Assembly: GCF_000730165.1 (NCBI RefSeq)
Contig: NZ_CP022113.1
Coordinates: forward strand, 62,001-126,000
Direction: 5' to 3'
Length of the DNA: 64,000 bases
Source of the DNA: Nitrospirillum viridazoti CBAmc
GTDB taxonomy: Bacteria; Pseudomonadota; Alphaproteobacteria; Azospirillales; Azospirillaceae
Below are positions 1 through 8,721 of this stretch, piece after piece. The notes under the pieces are model-generated. The model was given only the letters and a program-made list of their open reading frames with translations, was not told the origin of the DNA and did not search any database. Every line of letters starts with the position of its first letter. The first letter of the stretch is position 1. Position numbers and translations under genes: made by a program.

Positions 1-1
1 G

Positions 2-898
2 CATTGGGACCTGGACAAGCCGGCGCCGGAGGGCGCTGCCTCCTCGCCCCTGTTCGGCAACACCGACAGCGTGGTGTCGGCGCCGCTGAACCCCGGCGTC
101 GTGGTGCGCGTGGGCATCCATGATGAACGCTATCCCGCGCCCAACATCGGCTATTCCCTGGATGGCGGCCGCAGCTGGAAGCCGGCGGTGATGCCGGTGC
201 CGGAGGCCAAGCGTGGCAAGGTCGCCGTCTCCGCCGACGGCGCCACCTGGGTGTGGACGCCGCAGGGCGCGAAGGAAGGCCTGGTGTCCGGCGCCTTCGT
301 CACCACTGACCACGGCGCTACCTGGACCTCCGCCCAGGGCCTGCCGGACGGTGTGCGGGTGATCGGCGACGCCGTGGATTCCAACACCTTCTACGCCCTG
401 TCGCTGTTCGACGGGAAACTGTACGTCAGCACCGACCGCGCCGCCCATTTCGAGGCGCGGCCCTTCACCCTGCCCAACGGCCTGCCCACGCCGGCGGCGG
501 TGCGCAACGGCCGGGGGGATCCGCGTGGCGGCCAGGATGCCCTGTACACCACGCCCGGGCGCAAGGGCGACCTGTGGATCGCCGCCTTCGATGGGCTCTA
601 TCATGGCACGGCCGATGGCGGGGCCTACACCCGCCTGCCCGGTGTGGAGGAGTTGCACGCCTTCGGCTTCGGCAAGGCCGCGCCCGGGGCCGACATCGCC
701 GCCCTTTACCTGGTGGGCACCATCGACCGTCAGCGGGGCATCTTCCGCTCCGACGATGCCGGGCGGCATTGGTTGCGGGTGAACGATGACCGGCACCAGT
801 GGGGTTTGATCCTGCAGGTGTCGGGTGACCCCAAGCGGTATGGCCGCGTCTATGTCGGGACCCATGGCCGGGGTATCGTCTATGGCGATCCCCAATAG
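2..898 (+). CDS. GH74-type (xyloglucanase-like) beta-propeller protein, 3' part
   Basis: The reading frame is open from the left edge, so the 5' end lies outside the window; about 298 codons are visible. The protein shows repeated sialidase/BNR-type turns (YSLDGGRSW, TTDHGATW, STDRAAHF, RSDDAGRHW), as in seven-bladed propellers. The C-terminal motif GRVYVGTHGRGIVYGD closely resembles the last blade of GH74 xyloglucan endoglucanases, which cut plant xyloglucan outside the cytoplasm. The catalytic Asp residues of GH74 cannot be checked because the N-terminal half is missing. A VPS10/sortilin-type or other BNR protein is the alternative. A paired hairpin follows the stop codon and suggests transcription ends here. 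Confidence 0.75.
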   Translation, partial: HWDLDKPAPEGAASSPLFGNTDSVVSAPLNPGVVVRVGIHDERYPAPNIGYSLDGGRSWKPAVMPVPEAKRGKVAVSADGATWVWTPQGAKEGLVSGAFVTTDHGATWTSAQGLPDGVRVIGDAVDSNTFYALSLFDGKLYVSTDRAAHFEARPFTLPNGLPTPAAVRNGRGDPRGGQDALYTTPGRKGDLWIAAFDGLYHGTADGGAYTRLPGVEELHAFGFGKAAPGADIAALYLVGTIDRQRGIFRSDDAGRHWLRVNDDRHQWGLILQVSGDPKRYGRVYVGTHGRGIVYGDPQ

Positions 899-921
899 GG
901 CCAAAGCTTGGGAATCATAAT

Positions 922-964
922 TAACCCAAAGGGTTAGTGTCGTCCGGGCAGGTCCGGACGACAC
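922..964 (+). terminator. Double hairpin after the GH74 gene
   Basis: Two adjacent inverted repeats are present. The first is TAACCC/GGGTTA (922-936, 3-nt loop). The second is an 11-bp perfect stem, GTGTCGTCCGG with CCGGACGACAC (937-964), with a 6-nt loop. They sit 24 bases past the stop codon. No U-tract follows, so intrinsic termination is inferred only from stem strength and position. Confidence 0.5.
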
Positions 965-1028
965 CAAGCCCGTATCCCTTGCAGCTTTGCCATTATAAGA
1001 TGGGGTCCACGCCGCAGGACCCCATCCC

Positions 1029-4000
1029 ATGCCGATCCCGCCACCCACGCCGTCCTCATTCCACCACCGTCTCGGCGCCTTCATCCGCCGGCAGCGCCTG
1101 GGCGAGCCCCGCCTGTGGTGGAATGTGCGGCGCAAGCGCTTCTGGGCCGTCCTGCTTATGGCGCTGTACACGCTGGGGGGCTTTTTCGTCGCCCCGCCCG
1201 TGCTGCGGCGGGAAATCGTGGATGTGGTGCAGAAGGCCTTCCAACGTCCTGCCAGTCTGGATGAGGTGCGCGTCAACCCTTACGCCCTCAGTGTGGAGTT
1301 GGGCGGCTTCCGCCTGACGGAGGCTGATGGCGCCCCTCTGCTGGGTTTCGACCGGCTGTATGTCCGCCTGGCGCCCAGCGGACTGCTGCGCTGGGCTTGG
1401 GGCGTCAACGACATCCAGCTGGATGGCCTGAAAGCCACCCTGGTGCGCTATGGCGAGACCGACACCAACATCGGGCGCCTGATCCAGGCCGCCGCCTCTG
1501 GCGATGACCAGGGCAAGGCCGAAGCGCCCAGCCAGGGCTTGCCGCGTCTGCTGATCCATCGCGTGACCATCACCAACGCGGCCGCCGATGTGACCGACCA
1601 GGTGCCGGGCACACCGTTCAAGACCAAGGTCGGCCCCGTCAGCATGGAGTTCAACGACCTCAGCACCCTGCCGGAACGCCAGGGGCAACAGCACCTGCAG
1701 GTGGGACTGGAGGGTGGCGCCACCTTGGAATGGACGGGCACATCCGGCTTGAACCCCATTATGTCCGCCGGCCATGTGGCGGCGCGCGGGCCTTACATTC
1801 CCCTGGCGGCCCGCTATTTCGGCGATGTCTTCAAGGTCACCGTGCCGACCGGCACCCTCGCGGTCGACCTGGACTATCAGGTCAGCCGCCGCGCCGATGG
1901 TGCCTATGCCCTGGCGGTCACCCACGCGGGTGTGGTGGTGCGCGACCTGGCGGTGCATGAGGCCGGGGTGGCGGGGCCTTTCCTGACCCTGCCGGAACTG
2001 CGCCTGGCCGGTGGCCGCCTGGCTTGGCCCGAACGCACCGCCGTCGCCGACAGCCTCAGCGTGGACGGCTTGACCGTGGCCGTGCGGCGCCAGGCGGACG
2101 GCCGCGTCGGCCCCATGCCCTGGCTGGCGGGGGATGACGACCCGACGGCCGTGCCGACATCAAAGGGGGCCGACGCGCCGCCATGGGCCGCCACACTGGG
2201 CAAGGTCCAGGTGCGCAAGGCCAAGGCGGTGGTGGAGGATCAGGCGCTGCATGAGCCGGCGCGGCTGGAGCTGACGCCCATCGACCTCACCCTGGACAAT
2301 CTCTCCAACCAAGCGGGCGCCGCATTCCCCTTCACCCTGGCGGCGGCGCTGTCCGGCGGCGGCCAGGTGACGGCGCACGGCAAGGTCACGGCGATGCCGG
2401 CCCTGCGGCTTGAGGCCACGGCCACCCTGACCGACCTGCCGGTCGCCGCCGCCCAGCCCTATGTGCGCGAAAGCGCCCGGGTGAACATCAACGATGGCCA
2501 TCTGTCGGCGGAGGGTGACATCACGATCACACCGCCCGAGGGCAAGACGCCCGGCGGTCTCACCGTGGTCGGCAAGGGCGAGGTGCGGTCGCTGGCCGTG
2601 GCGGAGCAGGGCGGTGGCATCCCGGTCGTCTCCTGGGACAGGTTGAGCATCGATCGCTTTGAATACAGCCAGGTGGCCAATGAGCTGCGCGTTTCCCAGG
2701 TCACCGTGGCGGCGCCCTATCTGCGCCTGCAGGTGGCGGCCAACCAGACCACCAACTTCAACCATCTGATAGTGCCACGGGCCAAGGCCGCCGCCGGGTC
2801 GGCCGCACAAGCTTCAGCACCGGCCCCGGCGATCAGCGCGGGCCGGGTGGTGATCACGGGCGGGAAGGCCGATTACGGCGACGCCTCCCTGCCCCTGCCG
2901 TTCTCGGCCCACATCACCGCCCTGCAAGGGGAGGTGGCGGCGCTCAGTTCCAGCGCCACGGCATCCTCGCGCCTGGCCTTGCGCGGCCAGGTGGGCGACT
3001 TCGGCCAGGTGACCATCGACGGCCGGCTGGTACCCTTCGACCCCGGCCGCGATTCCAACGTCAACATGCTGTTCCGCAACGTCGAATTCCCCGACCTGTC
3101 GCCTTACACGGTGAAGTTCGCCGGCCGGCGCATCGACCGGGGGCGGCTGGATGTCGACCTGCACTACCTGGTCAAGGGCGGCGCGCTGAACGGCACCAAC
3201 CGCGTCGTCATCCGCGATATCAAGCTGGGTGACCGGGTGGATGTGCCTGGCGCGCTGGACCTGCCCTTGGACCTCGCCATCGCCCTGCTGAAGGATGACG
3301 AGGGCAAGATCAACGTCGACCTGCCGGTCAGCGGCAACATCAACGATCCGCGCTTTGACATCGGCAGCGTCATCCGCGCCGCTGCCGCCGACCTGCTGAC
3401 CAATCTCGTCACCGCCCCCTTCCGCGCCCTGGCCGCGCTGTTCGACGGGGCGGACGCGGACAAGCTGGATCATATCGACTTCGCTCCCGGCCGGGCCGAC
3501 CTTTCCCCGCCGGAGCAGGAGAAGATTGTCCATCTGGCTCAGGCGCTGGGCGCCCGGCCGCAATTGGCCCTGGTCGTGCCCGGCGTCGTGGCGCCGGAGG
3601 CGGACAAGGCACAGCTGCAGATGGACACGCTGGACGCCCGCATGACCCAGGCCCTGGCCCACAACTATACCCTGGAAGGCCAGCGCCAGTTCCTGGAGGC
3701 GCAGTTCCGTGAGCGCCTGGGCGCCGACCAACTGCCGCTGTTGCGTGATTCCTTCACCCGCACGCCCCCGGCGGCTCCCGGCGCCAAGACCCCACCAGCC
3801 CCGGTGCTGGATGAGCCGGGCTATGTCGGTGCCCTGCGCGACCGTGTCGCCAAGATGGAACCGGTAGCGGAACAAGCCTTGAAAGCCCTGGCGCAAGCCC
3901 GGGCGACCGCAGTAGCCGGCGCCCTGAAGCAGCGGCTGCCCAACCTGGATCCCAAGCGGGTCAGCCTGCGCGGCGAGGTCCAGGCGAAGGTGGACAGGGA

Positions 4001-4046
4001 AGGATTGATTCCCCTGAAGCTGGACGCGGCCAGCGCTGGCGACTAG
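1029..4046 (+). CDS. DUF748 (AsmA-like) envelope protein
   Basis: This 1,005-residue protein has a short cytoplasmic N-terminus, one membrane segment near residues 36-58 (FWAVLLMALYTLGGFF) and a long beta-rich periplasmic part. Its opening after the membrane anchor (DEVRVNPYALSVELGGFRLTE) and the later MLFRNVEFPDLSPYTVKFAGR region are typical of DUF748 proteins, which belong to the AsmA/TamB-like bridge-forming superfamily linked to outer-membrane lipid homeostasis. The last 150 residues (helical, charged, PPEQEKIVHLAQAL) match the family's C-terminal region. The length is normal for the family. It stands alone on the plus strand, and its stop lies 12 bases from the convergent dioxygenase gene. 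The exact cargo or partner is unknown. Confidence 0.85.
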   Translation: MPIPPPTPSSFHHRLGAFIRRQRLGEPRLWWNVRRKRFWAVLLMALYTLGGFFVAPPVLRREIVDVVQKAFQRPASLDEVRVNPYALSVELGGFRLTEADGAPLLGFDRLYVRLAPSGLLRWAWGVNDIQLDGLKATLVRYGETDTNIGRLIQAAASGDDQGKAEAPSQGLPRLLIHRVTITNAAADVTDQVPGTPFKTKVGPVSMEFNDLSTLPERQGQQHLQVGLEGGATLEWTGTSGLNPIMSAGHVAARGPYIPLAARYFGDVFKVTVPTGTLAVDLDYQVSRRADGAYALAVTHAGVVVRDLAVHEAGVAGPFLTLPELRLAGGRLAWPERTAVADSLSVDGLTVAVRRQADGRVGPMPWLAGDDDPTAVPTSKGADAPPWAATLGKVQVRKAKAVVEDQALHEPARLELTPIDLTLDNLSNQAGAAFPFTLAAALSGGGQVTAHGKVTAMPALRLEATATLTDLPVAAAQPYVRESARVNINDGHLSAEGDITITPPEGKTPGGLTVVGKGEVRSLAVAEQGGGIPVVSWDRLSIDRFEYSQVANELRVSQVTVAAPYLRLQVAANQTTNFNHLIVPRAKAAAGSAAQASAPAPAISAGRVVITGGKADYGDASLPLPFSAHITALQGEVAALSSSATASSRLALRGQVGDFGQVTIDGRLVPFDPGRDSNVNMLFRNVEFPDLSPYTVKFAGRRIDRGRLDVDLHYLVKGGALNGTNRVVIRDIKLGDRVDVPGALDLPLDLAIALLKDDEGKINVDLPVSGNINDPRFDIGSVIRAAAADLLTNLVTAPFRALAALFDGADADKLDHIDFAPGRADLSPPEQEKIVHLAQALGARPQLALVVPGVVAPEADKAQLQMDTLDARMTQALAHNYTLEGQRQFLEAQFRERLGADQLPLLRDSFTRTPPAAPGAKTPPAPVLDEPGYVGALRDRVAKMEPVAEQALKALAQARATAVAGALKQRLPNLDPKRVSLRGEVQAKVDREGLIPLKLDAASAGD

Positions 4047-4058
4047 GCCGTTAAGGCC

Positions 4059-4736
4059 TCACAGCTCCGTCCACTCGCGCATCAGGTTGGCGTAGATGCG
4101 GGCCAGGGCGTCGAATTGCGCGCTCTTGCCTTCCAGGCTGTGCAGATGGGTGCGGGCTTGGCCCAGGTCATACAGAATGGACCGATGTTCTGGCCGGCGG
4201 ATCATGCTTTGCAGCCAGCCCACGGCGGCCATGCGGGTGCCCCGCGTCACCTTGGCCACGCGGTGGATGGCGCCGGACGGGTAGGCGACCAGCGACCCCG
4301 CCGCTGGCTTGAACCCCTGTTCGTGCCCACCCTGGTCGATGACCAGTTCCCCGCCGTCATAGGACGCGGGATCGCACAGGAACAGGGTGAAGGAGATGTC
4401 GGCGCGGATGGGCCCCCGGTCCGGTGTGTTGATCACCGGCATGTCGTTGTGGGCGCCGTACTCCATGCCCTCGTCATAGCGGTTGAAGGCCAGCGGCGCC
4501 ATCAGCAGGGGAAACAGGGCGCGGCGGAAATCCTCACAGCGCTCGATGCCACGCACCACCGTGCGGAACGCGCTGTCATAGCCCGGCATGCCCGCCTGCA
4601 ATTGCAGGTTCTTCTTCACCTGCCGGATCTGCTCCCCCGCCGTGGCGGCGCCGTCGGCGAACGGCGTGCCGCGCAGGCCCACCAGCAACTGGCTGACTTC
4701 CTGGGGGCTCAGGACATTGGGGAAGATGGTGATCAT
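4059..4736 (-). CDS. PKHD-type Fe(II)/2-oxoglutarate dioxygenase (PiuC/YbiX family)
   Basis: This 225-residue protein matches the Fe(2+)-dependent PKHD-type hydroxylase family, cytosolic 2-oxoglutarate-dependent oxygenases often linked to iron uptake and TonB receptors. The iron ligands are visible as H-x-D in AHNDMP near residue 117 and a distal His in GAIHRV near residue 180. A downstream Arg in GTRMAAVGW would bind 2-oxoglutarate. The N-terminus (ITIFPNVLSPQEVSQL) is the standard family start, and the length is normal. The substrate is unknown for the family. No TonB receptor is adjacent here, unlike many family members. The gene lies 120 bases downstream of the histidine kinase on the same strand. 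Confidence 0.9.
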   Translation of the reverse strand: MITIFPNVLSPQEVSQLLVGLRGTPFADGAATAGEQIRQVKKNLQLQAGMPGYDSAFRTVVRGIERCEDFRRALFPLLMAPLAFNRYDEGMEYGAHNDMPVINTPDRGPIRADISFTLFLCDPASYDGGELVIDQGGHEQGFKPAAGSLVAYPSGAIHRVAKVTRGTRMAAVGWLQSMIRRPEHRSILYDLGQARTHLHSLEGKSAQFDALARIYANLMREWTEL

Positions 4737-4856
4737 GGGGCCCGCGGCGTCCCTGCGTTCGTCTTCTTGAGGCCGGTCACCTTGCCCGTTGGCTCAGGGA
4801 CTGGCAACCGGGCAGTGGGGCTGGCGCGCGCCGGAACGCTGGGGGCGGGCGGATAT

Positions 4857-6383
4857 TCAAACGGCCGGGGAGGCAGCCACCGGCGCCCTGGGCGCCAGTG
4901 CCCCCTCCGCCACCAGCTCCACCACGCAGCCGGGGTTGTTGTCGCCGACCCGGGGCGCCATGCCGTGCAGCCGGGCGATGGCGGCCACCAGGCTGAGGCC
5001 CAGGCCGGTGCCCTCCAGGTGGCGGGTGCGGTCGGAGCGGTAGAAGCGGGAGAAGACCAGGTCGCGCTCGTGTGCCGCGATGCCCGGGCCGCTGTCGGCC
5101 ACGCGGATGACGGTGGCGCCGTCATCCGCGCGCGGGCCCAGCGCCAGGGTGACCCGGCCGCCCGGGGGCGTGAACTTCAGGGCGTTGTCCACCAGATTTC
5201 CCACCGCCTCCATCAGCAGGTCGCGGTCGGCGAACATCGGCGGCACGGGCGCGATGTCGACGGTGAAGGTGATGTCCTTGGTTTCGGCGATGGGCTGGTA
5301 CAACTCCTCGATCAGCAGGATGACCTCGGCCGGATCCAGGGTGGTGAAGCCGCGCTGGCGCTTGCTGTTCTCCAGCTCGCGGATGCGCAGCAGGGCGGTG
5401 ATGACAGCCAGCGCCTGGTCCAGGCCGCCGATGGCCTTGCCCACCGTCTCCCGCGTCTCCTCCGGCTCCATGTCGCCCTTCATGGTGCGCTCCAGGCGGG
5501 CGCGGACGCGGGTCAAGGGGGTGCGCAAATCATGCGCGATCTCATCGCCCGTGGCCTTGATCTCGCCCAGCAGGCGTTCCGTCTCATCCAGGATGCCGTT
5601 GAACAGCAGGGACAGGCGGTCCAGCTCATCCCGGGGGCCCATGCCAGCGATGGGCAGGCGCTCATGCACCTCTCCACCCATGATGCGCTCGGCGGCGCGA
5701 TGCACCTCCTTCAGGCGCTGCTGGGTGCGCCAGGCCAGGAACATGCCGGCGCCCAGCGCCAGGCCCATGGCCGGGATGGCCCCCATGGTCAGGGCATGCA
5801 TCACCACTTCGCGCAACACGACCATGTATTGGCCATTGCGGCCGATCACCAGGATGTTGCCATTGGCGATGCGCAGGGCCGCCAGGCGTACGTCGATGGC
5901 ACCCATGGCCGGAAGGTCGGTGCGCGCGGCGCGCACGACGTGGACCTTGCCGTCGATGGGAAGGCCGGGCGGCACCCCTTCCAGGTTGCCGGCGATACGG
6001 CTGCCGTTGGGTGCGAACAGGGCGGCATAGCCCACGCGGTGGAAATCACCCGTCACGTGGGTGTTGATCAGAGCCAGGATGGCGTCCTGATCCTCGCTGG
6101 CCAGTGTGCGTGCGTCCTCGGTGATCAGGGCATCGATGCGATTGGTCTCAAACACCGTGGCCCGCCAGTAGATGAAGGCGAACAACAGCAGGGACGATCC
6201 GGCGAAAAAGCAGGCGAACACCGTGGCCAGCCGGAAACTGGTGGTGCGGGCTATCTCGTACCAGCGGTCATGGGAAGGTGTTGCCGGGGCGCGCCGGCTG
6301 GCGGGCCGCGTCGTGAGGCGCGTGAGCCAGGCCGCCGGATGGCGGCGTCCGACACTTGCGCAAGGCGGCATTTCAGCGGTCAC
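4857..6383 (-). CDS. Sensor histidine kinase (HAMP, HisKA, HATPase)
   Basis: The kinase has 508 residues from a GTG start; an ATG four codons further in is an alternative. Two membrane segments (about 50-73 and 190-212) flank a periplasmic sensor region of about 115 residues. A HAMP linker, a HisKA dimerisation helix with the phospho-accepting His284 in DEIAHDLRTPLTR, and a HATPase domain follow. The ATPase N-box reads NLVDNALKFTPPGGRV and the G-boxes are DSGPGI and GTGLGLS. The gene starts 18 bases after the response regulator ends, so the two form one operon and a cognate pair. The signal is not evident: the sensor domain has no motif I recognise. The architecture is close to EnvZ/QseC/TctE-type kinases. 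Confidence 0.92.
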   Translation of the reverse strand: MTAEMPPCASVGRRHPAAWLTRLTTRPASRRAPATPSHDRWYEIARTTSFRLATVFACFFAGSSLLLFAFIYWRATVFETNRIDALITEDARTLASEDQDAILALINTHVTGDFHRVGYAALFAPNGSRIAGNLEGVPPGLPIDGKVHVVRAARTDLPAMGAIDVRLAALRIANGNILVIGRNGQYMVVLREVVMHALTMGAIPAMGLALGAGMFLAWRTQQRLKEVHRAAERIMGGEVHERLPIAGMGPRDELDRLSLLFNGILDETERLLGEIKATGDEIAHDLRTPLTRVRARLERTMKGDMEPEETRETVGKAIGGLDQALAVITALLRIRELENSKRQRGFTTLDPAEVILLIEELYQPIAETKDITFTVDIAPVPPMFADRDLLMEAVGNLVDNALKFTPPGGRVTLALGPRADDGATVIRVADSGPGIAAHERDLVFSRFYRSDRTRHLEGTGLGLSLVAAIARLHGMAPRVGDNNPGCVVELVAEGALAPRAPVAASPAV

Positions 6384-6401
6384 GATCGAATACCGCCGAT
6401 G

Positions 6402-7088
6402 TCACTGAGGTTCACGAAGAACGAAGCCCACGTTGCGGATGTTGTAGATCATGGGGAAGTCGCCGGGCGCGTCCACCTTGCGCCGCAGCTTGCCGATGTG
6501 CACATCCACCAGGTTGGTCTGGGGCGAAAAGCGGTAGTTCCACACATCTTCCAGCAGCATGGCGCGGGTGATGACCTGAGCGGGGTGGCGCATCAGGTAC
6601 TCCAGCAGCTTGAACTCGCGCGGCAGCAGTTCCACCGGACGGCCGTCGCGGTTGGCCTCGCGGCTGATGAGGTCCAGTTCCAGCGGGCCCACGCGCAGGC
6701 GGGTGGTGCGCGGCTCCGCCGGCCGCCGCAGCAAGGCCTCCACCCGGGCGGACAGTTCCGACAGCACGAAGGGCTTGGTCAGGTAATCGTCGCCACCGGC
6801 CTTCAGCCCGCGCACGCGTTCGTCCACGTCGTTCAACGCGCTCAGGAACAGCACGGGCACGCGCACGTCTTCCGCCCGCAGCTGGCTGATGATGGACAGG
6901 CCGTCCACCTCCGGCAGCATGCGGTCCAGGATCAGCAGGTCGTACTTGCCCTCGCGCGCCCGCTCCAGGCCCACGCGGCCGTTGTCGGCGTGGCTGATCA
7001 TATACCCGCGGTCGGCCATATCGCGGATGATCTCATCGGCGGTTTCCCGATCATCCTCAATCAGCAGGATGTGAGCTTTGGAAGTCAC
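6402..7088 (-). CDS. OmpR-family response regulator
   Basis: The regulator has 228 residues from the GTG start that gives VTSKAHILLIEDD, the usual distance before the receiver's acidic pocket. An ATG 13 codons upstream (7127) is also in frame but adds an atypical N-terminus. The receiver domain has the ED pair near residues 9-10 and phospho-accepting Asp55 in ILDRMLPEVDG. A winged-helix DNA-binding domain occupies about residues 125-225 (LLPREFKLLEYLMRHPAQVITR, VDVHIGKLRRKVD). It is the first gene of the two-component operon, and a 600-base gene-poor region lies upstream of it. Confidence 0.92.
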   Translation of the reverse strand: MTSKAHILLIEDDRETADEIIRDMADRGYMISHADNGRVGLERAREGKYDLLILDRMLPEVDGLSIISQLRAEDVRVPVLFLSALNDVDERVRGLKAGGDDYLTKPFVLSELSARVEALLRRPAEPRTTRLRVGPLELDLISREANRDGRPVELLPREFKLLEYLMRHPAQVITRAMLLEDVWNYRFSPQTNLVDVHIGKLRRKVDAPGDFPMIYNIRNVGFVLREPQ

Positions 7089-7690
7089 GGGGGGCCATCC
7101 CTGATCGTCGAATGTGTCGATGTCCATCCGCCGGTTCCGTCGTCAGCCGTTACGCCAATACCCTGGGCGCGTGCGCGTCCAAGGCGAAGGCCTGACCATC
7201 CGCCAAGGGCGTGCCGGTGGCAACCACCAAACATGGTGAACGCGGCGATACCGCTGGGGCGGGAAACGGACGACGGCGGTCCTCTGGCGGGGACGTTGCC
7301 GCCGCAACTTTCGGCTCGTTTGATTAACGCCGCCAATTAAAAAGGACGAATGATTTCTAAAAAAAATTATAATTTTGGCTATGCGAGCGCTGTGATAACG
7401 CATTAGCCCGTGAAAGTCCGGGATGTGACCTAATGTCGCAATATATCATGATATGTAGTTGTAAAAAACCCTGCACATCTACCGCAGGATTTTTGAAACT
7501 TTCGATATGGTGCGACCAATATGGTTCTTGTCAGTGTGAGTTTACTGAGGACATCTTTGGTAAGTTGATTGACTCAACTACTGAAAACATAAAATCAGTT
7601 TTAATAAATAAACTAAGCTTTAGTTGTGACGCGAGTCTGTGACGATAACATTCGATCCATCAGTCATTCACTTGACGGTTGGAGTGGAAG
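7089..7690. other. Gene-poor, partly AT-rich region
   Basis: No convincing gene is present. From about 7330 to 7680 the base composition drops sharply below that of the flanks, with runs such as AAAAAAATTATAATTTT near 7361. A 69-codon plus-strand frame at 7433-7642 contains seven cysteines but has poor ribosome-binding support and is crossed by a terminator-like hairpin at 7463-7494. The stretch probably carries the promoters of the leftward two-component operon and the rightward lipoprotein pair. A short untranslated RNA ending at the hairpin is possible but unproven. Confidence 0.5.
7463..7494. terminator. Bidirectional terminator-like hairpin in the AT-rich gap
   Basis: An A-tract (7463-7468), a 5-bp stem CCTGC/GCAGG (7470-7474 with 7484-7488, 9-nt loop) and a T-tract (7490-7494) form the classic two-way intrinsic terminator layout. 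No gene ends here on either strand, so either it closes an unannotated short RNA or the arrangement is chance. Confidence 0.4.
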
Positions 7691-8095
7691 ATGCAGCGTA
7701 TACTGAATAATGCCAAAGTGCAGAAGGCCGGTCTGGCTCTGCTGGTATGGGCCGGGGTGGCGGCTTGCGCCCATGCCGCGACGGTTCCCGCCACTCAGTT
7801 GGACACCGTGAAGCGCGTCTGTCGCGACACCATGGGCCTGACGGCACCCAACACCGACTATGTCGCCTGCGTGGACAGCTTGACCGGATCGCTGGCCGAA
7901 GCCGCCACGAACCGGGCGGAGGCTTCCGCCAACCTGGCCGGCCAGTCGGCGTGCAGCCAGAAGGGCCTGACCCCGGATACGCCGGACTACGCCATGTGCG
8001 TGCTGAACTATCGCGACAAGGTCCTGGGCAACGCCACCCATGTCGCCGCCTATCACTCCACCCAAAACCCGATCGACGTCGCCGGGGGGAACTAA
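7691..8095 (+). CDS. Small secreted Cys-motif lipoprotein, two repeats
   Basis: The protein has 134 residues from ATG 7691, chosen because GGAG at 7681-7684 is well placed; a TTG four codons upstream is less likely. The hydrophobic N-terminus ends in VAAC, which fits a lipobox, so the protein is probably an exported lipoprotein. Two related units follow: C-x15-C (VCRDTMGLTAPNTDYVACV) and C-x14-C (ACSQKGLTPDTPDYAMCV). The shared pattern is C, Gly-Leu-Thr, Pro, Asp-Tyr, C-Val. The next gene carries a third copy of this motif. The function is unknown; the paired cysteines could form a disulfide loop or hold a cofactor. I know of no named family for it. Confidence 0.75.
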   Translation: MQRILNNAKVQKAGLALLVWAGVAACAHAATVPATQLDTVKRVCRDTMGLTAPNTDYVACVDSLTGSLAEAATNRAEASANLAGQSACSQKGLTPDTPDYAMCVLNYRDKVLGNATHVAAYHSTQNPIDVAGGN

Positions 8096-8098
8096 ACC

Positions 8099-8347
8099 AT
8101 GACCATCGCCATCAGCCGCCGCCTGATCAAGGCCCATTGGGCCGCCATCCTGGCCGCCGTCACCCTCGTCGCCGGCATCGGCGGCAGCTTGGCCGCCTGC
8201 GCTGGCCCCTCCTTCGCCACCCAGCGGCTGGCGCAAGAGAACCGCGCCTGTGCTGAGGTCGGCTTTACCCCGGGCACGGGGGAACATTCCCGCTGCGTCG
8301 ACAATCTCGACGCCGCCATGACCCAGACCCTGGTGCCCATCAACTAA
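8099..8347 (+). CDS. Small secreted Cys-motif lipoprotein, one repeat
   Basis: This 82-residue protein starts 3 bases after the preceding stop, and its ribosome-binding site (GGGGGGAA) lies inside the end of that gene, so the two are translationally linked. The N-terminal membrane segment ends in LAAC, a good lipobox. One unit, C-x14-C (ACAEVGFTPGTGEHSRCV), matches the two units of its neighbour, which makes the pair paralogous. The function is unknown. An 11-bp perfect hairpin lies 26 bases after the stop. Confidence 0.7.
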   Translation: MTIAISRRLIKAHWAAILAAVTLVAGIGGSLAACAGPSFATQRLAQENRACAEVGFTPGTGEHSRCVDNLDAAMTQTLVPIN

Positions 8348-8373
8348 GGCGCTTCCCGCCCTCACCCGCCATC

Positions 8374-8408
8374 GACGGATCCCCGTCCCGCCTGTCTGGG
8401 GATCCGTC
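8374..8408 (+). terminator. Hairpin after the lipoprotein pair
   Basis: A perfect 11-bp stem, GACGGATCCCC (8374-8384) with GGGGATCCGTC (8398-8408), encloses a 13-nt loop and begins 26 bases past the stop codon. There is no U-tract. The position suggests 3'-end formation or RNA protection. Confidence 0.45.
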
Positions 8409-8454
8409 GTACGGCCCGGGTGGCCCCCGCAAGACCACCCAGGGCCTATCGGCC

Positions 8455-8500
8455 CGCCCCGCCGCCGGTTGCATCCCCCAGAAAACCCGGCGGCGGGGCG
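8455..8500 (+). terminator. Long GC stem before the porin promoter region
   Basis: A perfect 14-bp stem, CGCCCCGCCGCCGG (8455-8468) with CCGGCGGCGGGGCG (8487-8500), encloses an 18-nt loop and is followed by CGGTCTTTA. It could insulate the porin transcription unit from the genes upstream. Confidence 0.45.
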
Positions 8501-8721
8501 CGGTCTTTAGCTAGTAATATAGCAGTATATCGTGCTTTACATTGAATGATGGCTCGCACGTGCGGCTTAAAGTCGCTCATAGGATCTTAAAAACGAATTT
8601 ACTTAACTAAAAGATCCTTTAGTCGACTGCCACATTTCTTCAATCGACAACTGCTTTAAAGGGCCATCGCGCCTGTCCGGGTGCGGATAAGAAGCCAATC
8701 AGTTGATGGGAGTGGACAGTA

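Larger units (their letters stand above)
8348..8721. other. Intergenic region: two GC hairpins then an AT-rich porin leader
   Basis: The left part holds two strong hairpins (8374-8408 and 8455-8500, listed separately). The right part (about 8510-8660) is AT-rich and includes the inverted repeat AGGATCTT/AAGATCCT (8581-8588 and 8611-8618, 22-nt spacer). It probably contains the promoter and a regulated 5' leader of the porin gene. No open frame here looks coding. Confidence 0.5.

Noticed and set aside
4116-7340. Very long plus-strand open frame antisense to the dioxygenase and two-component genes
   Set aside because: Its translation is low-complexity His/Gln/Gly/Arg-rich and it lies opposite three clear genes. 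Long antisense frames are expected at this GC content. Similar cases at 11420-15358 and 46685-49375 (minus) and 55707-59075 (plus) were rejected for the same reason.
7433-7642. 69-codon Cys-rich open frame in the AT-rich gap
   Set aside because: No good ribosome-binding site, crossed by a terminator-like hairpin, and no recognisable similarity. Seven cysteines alone are not enough.
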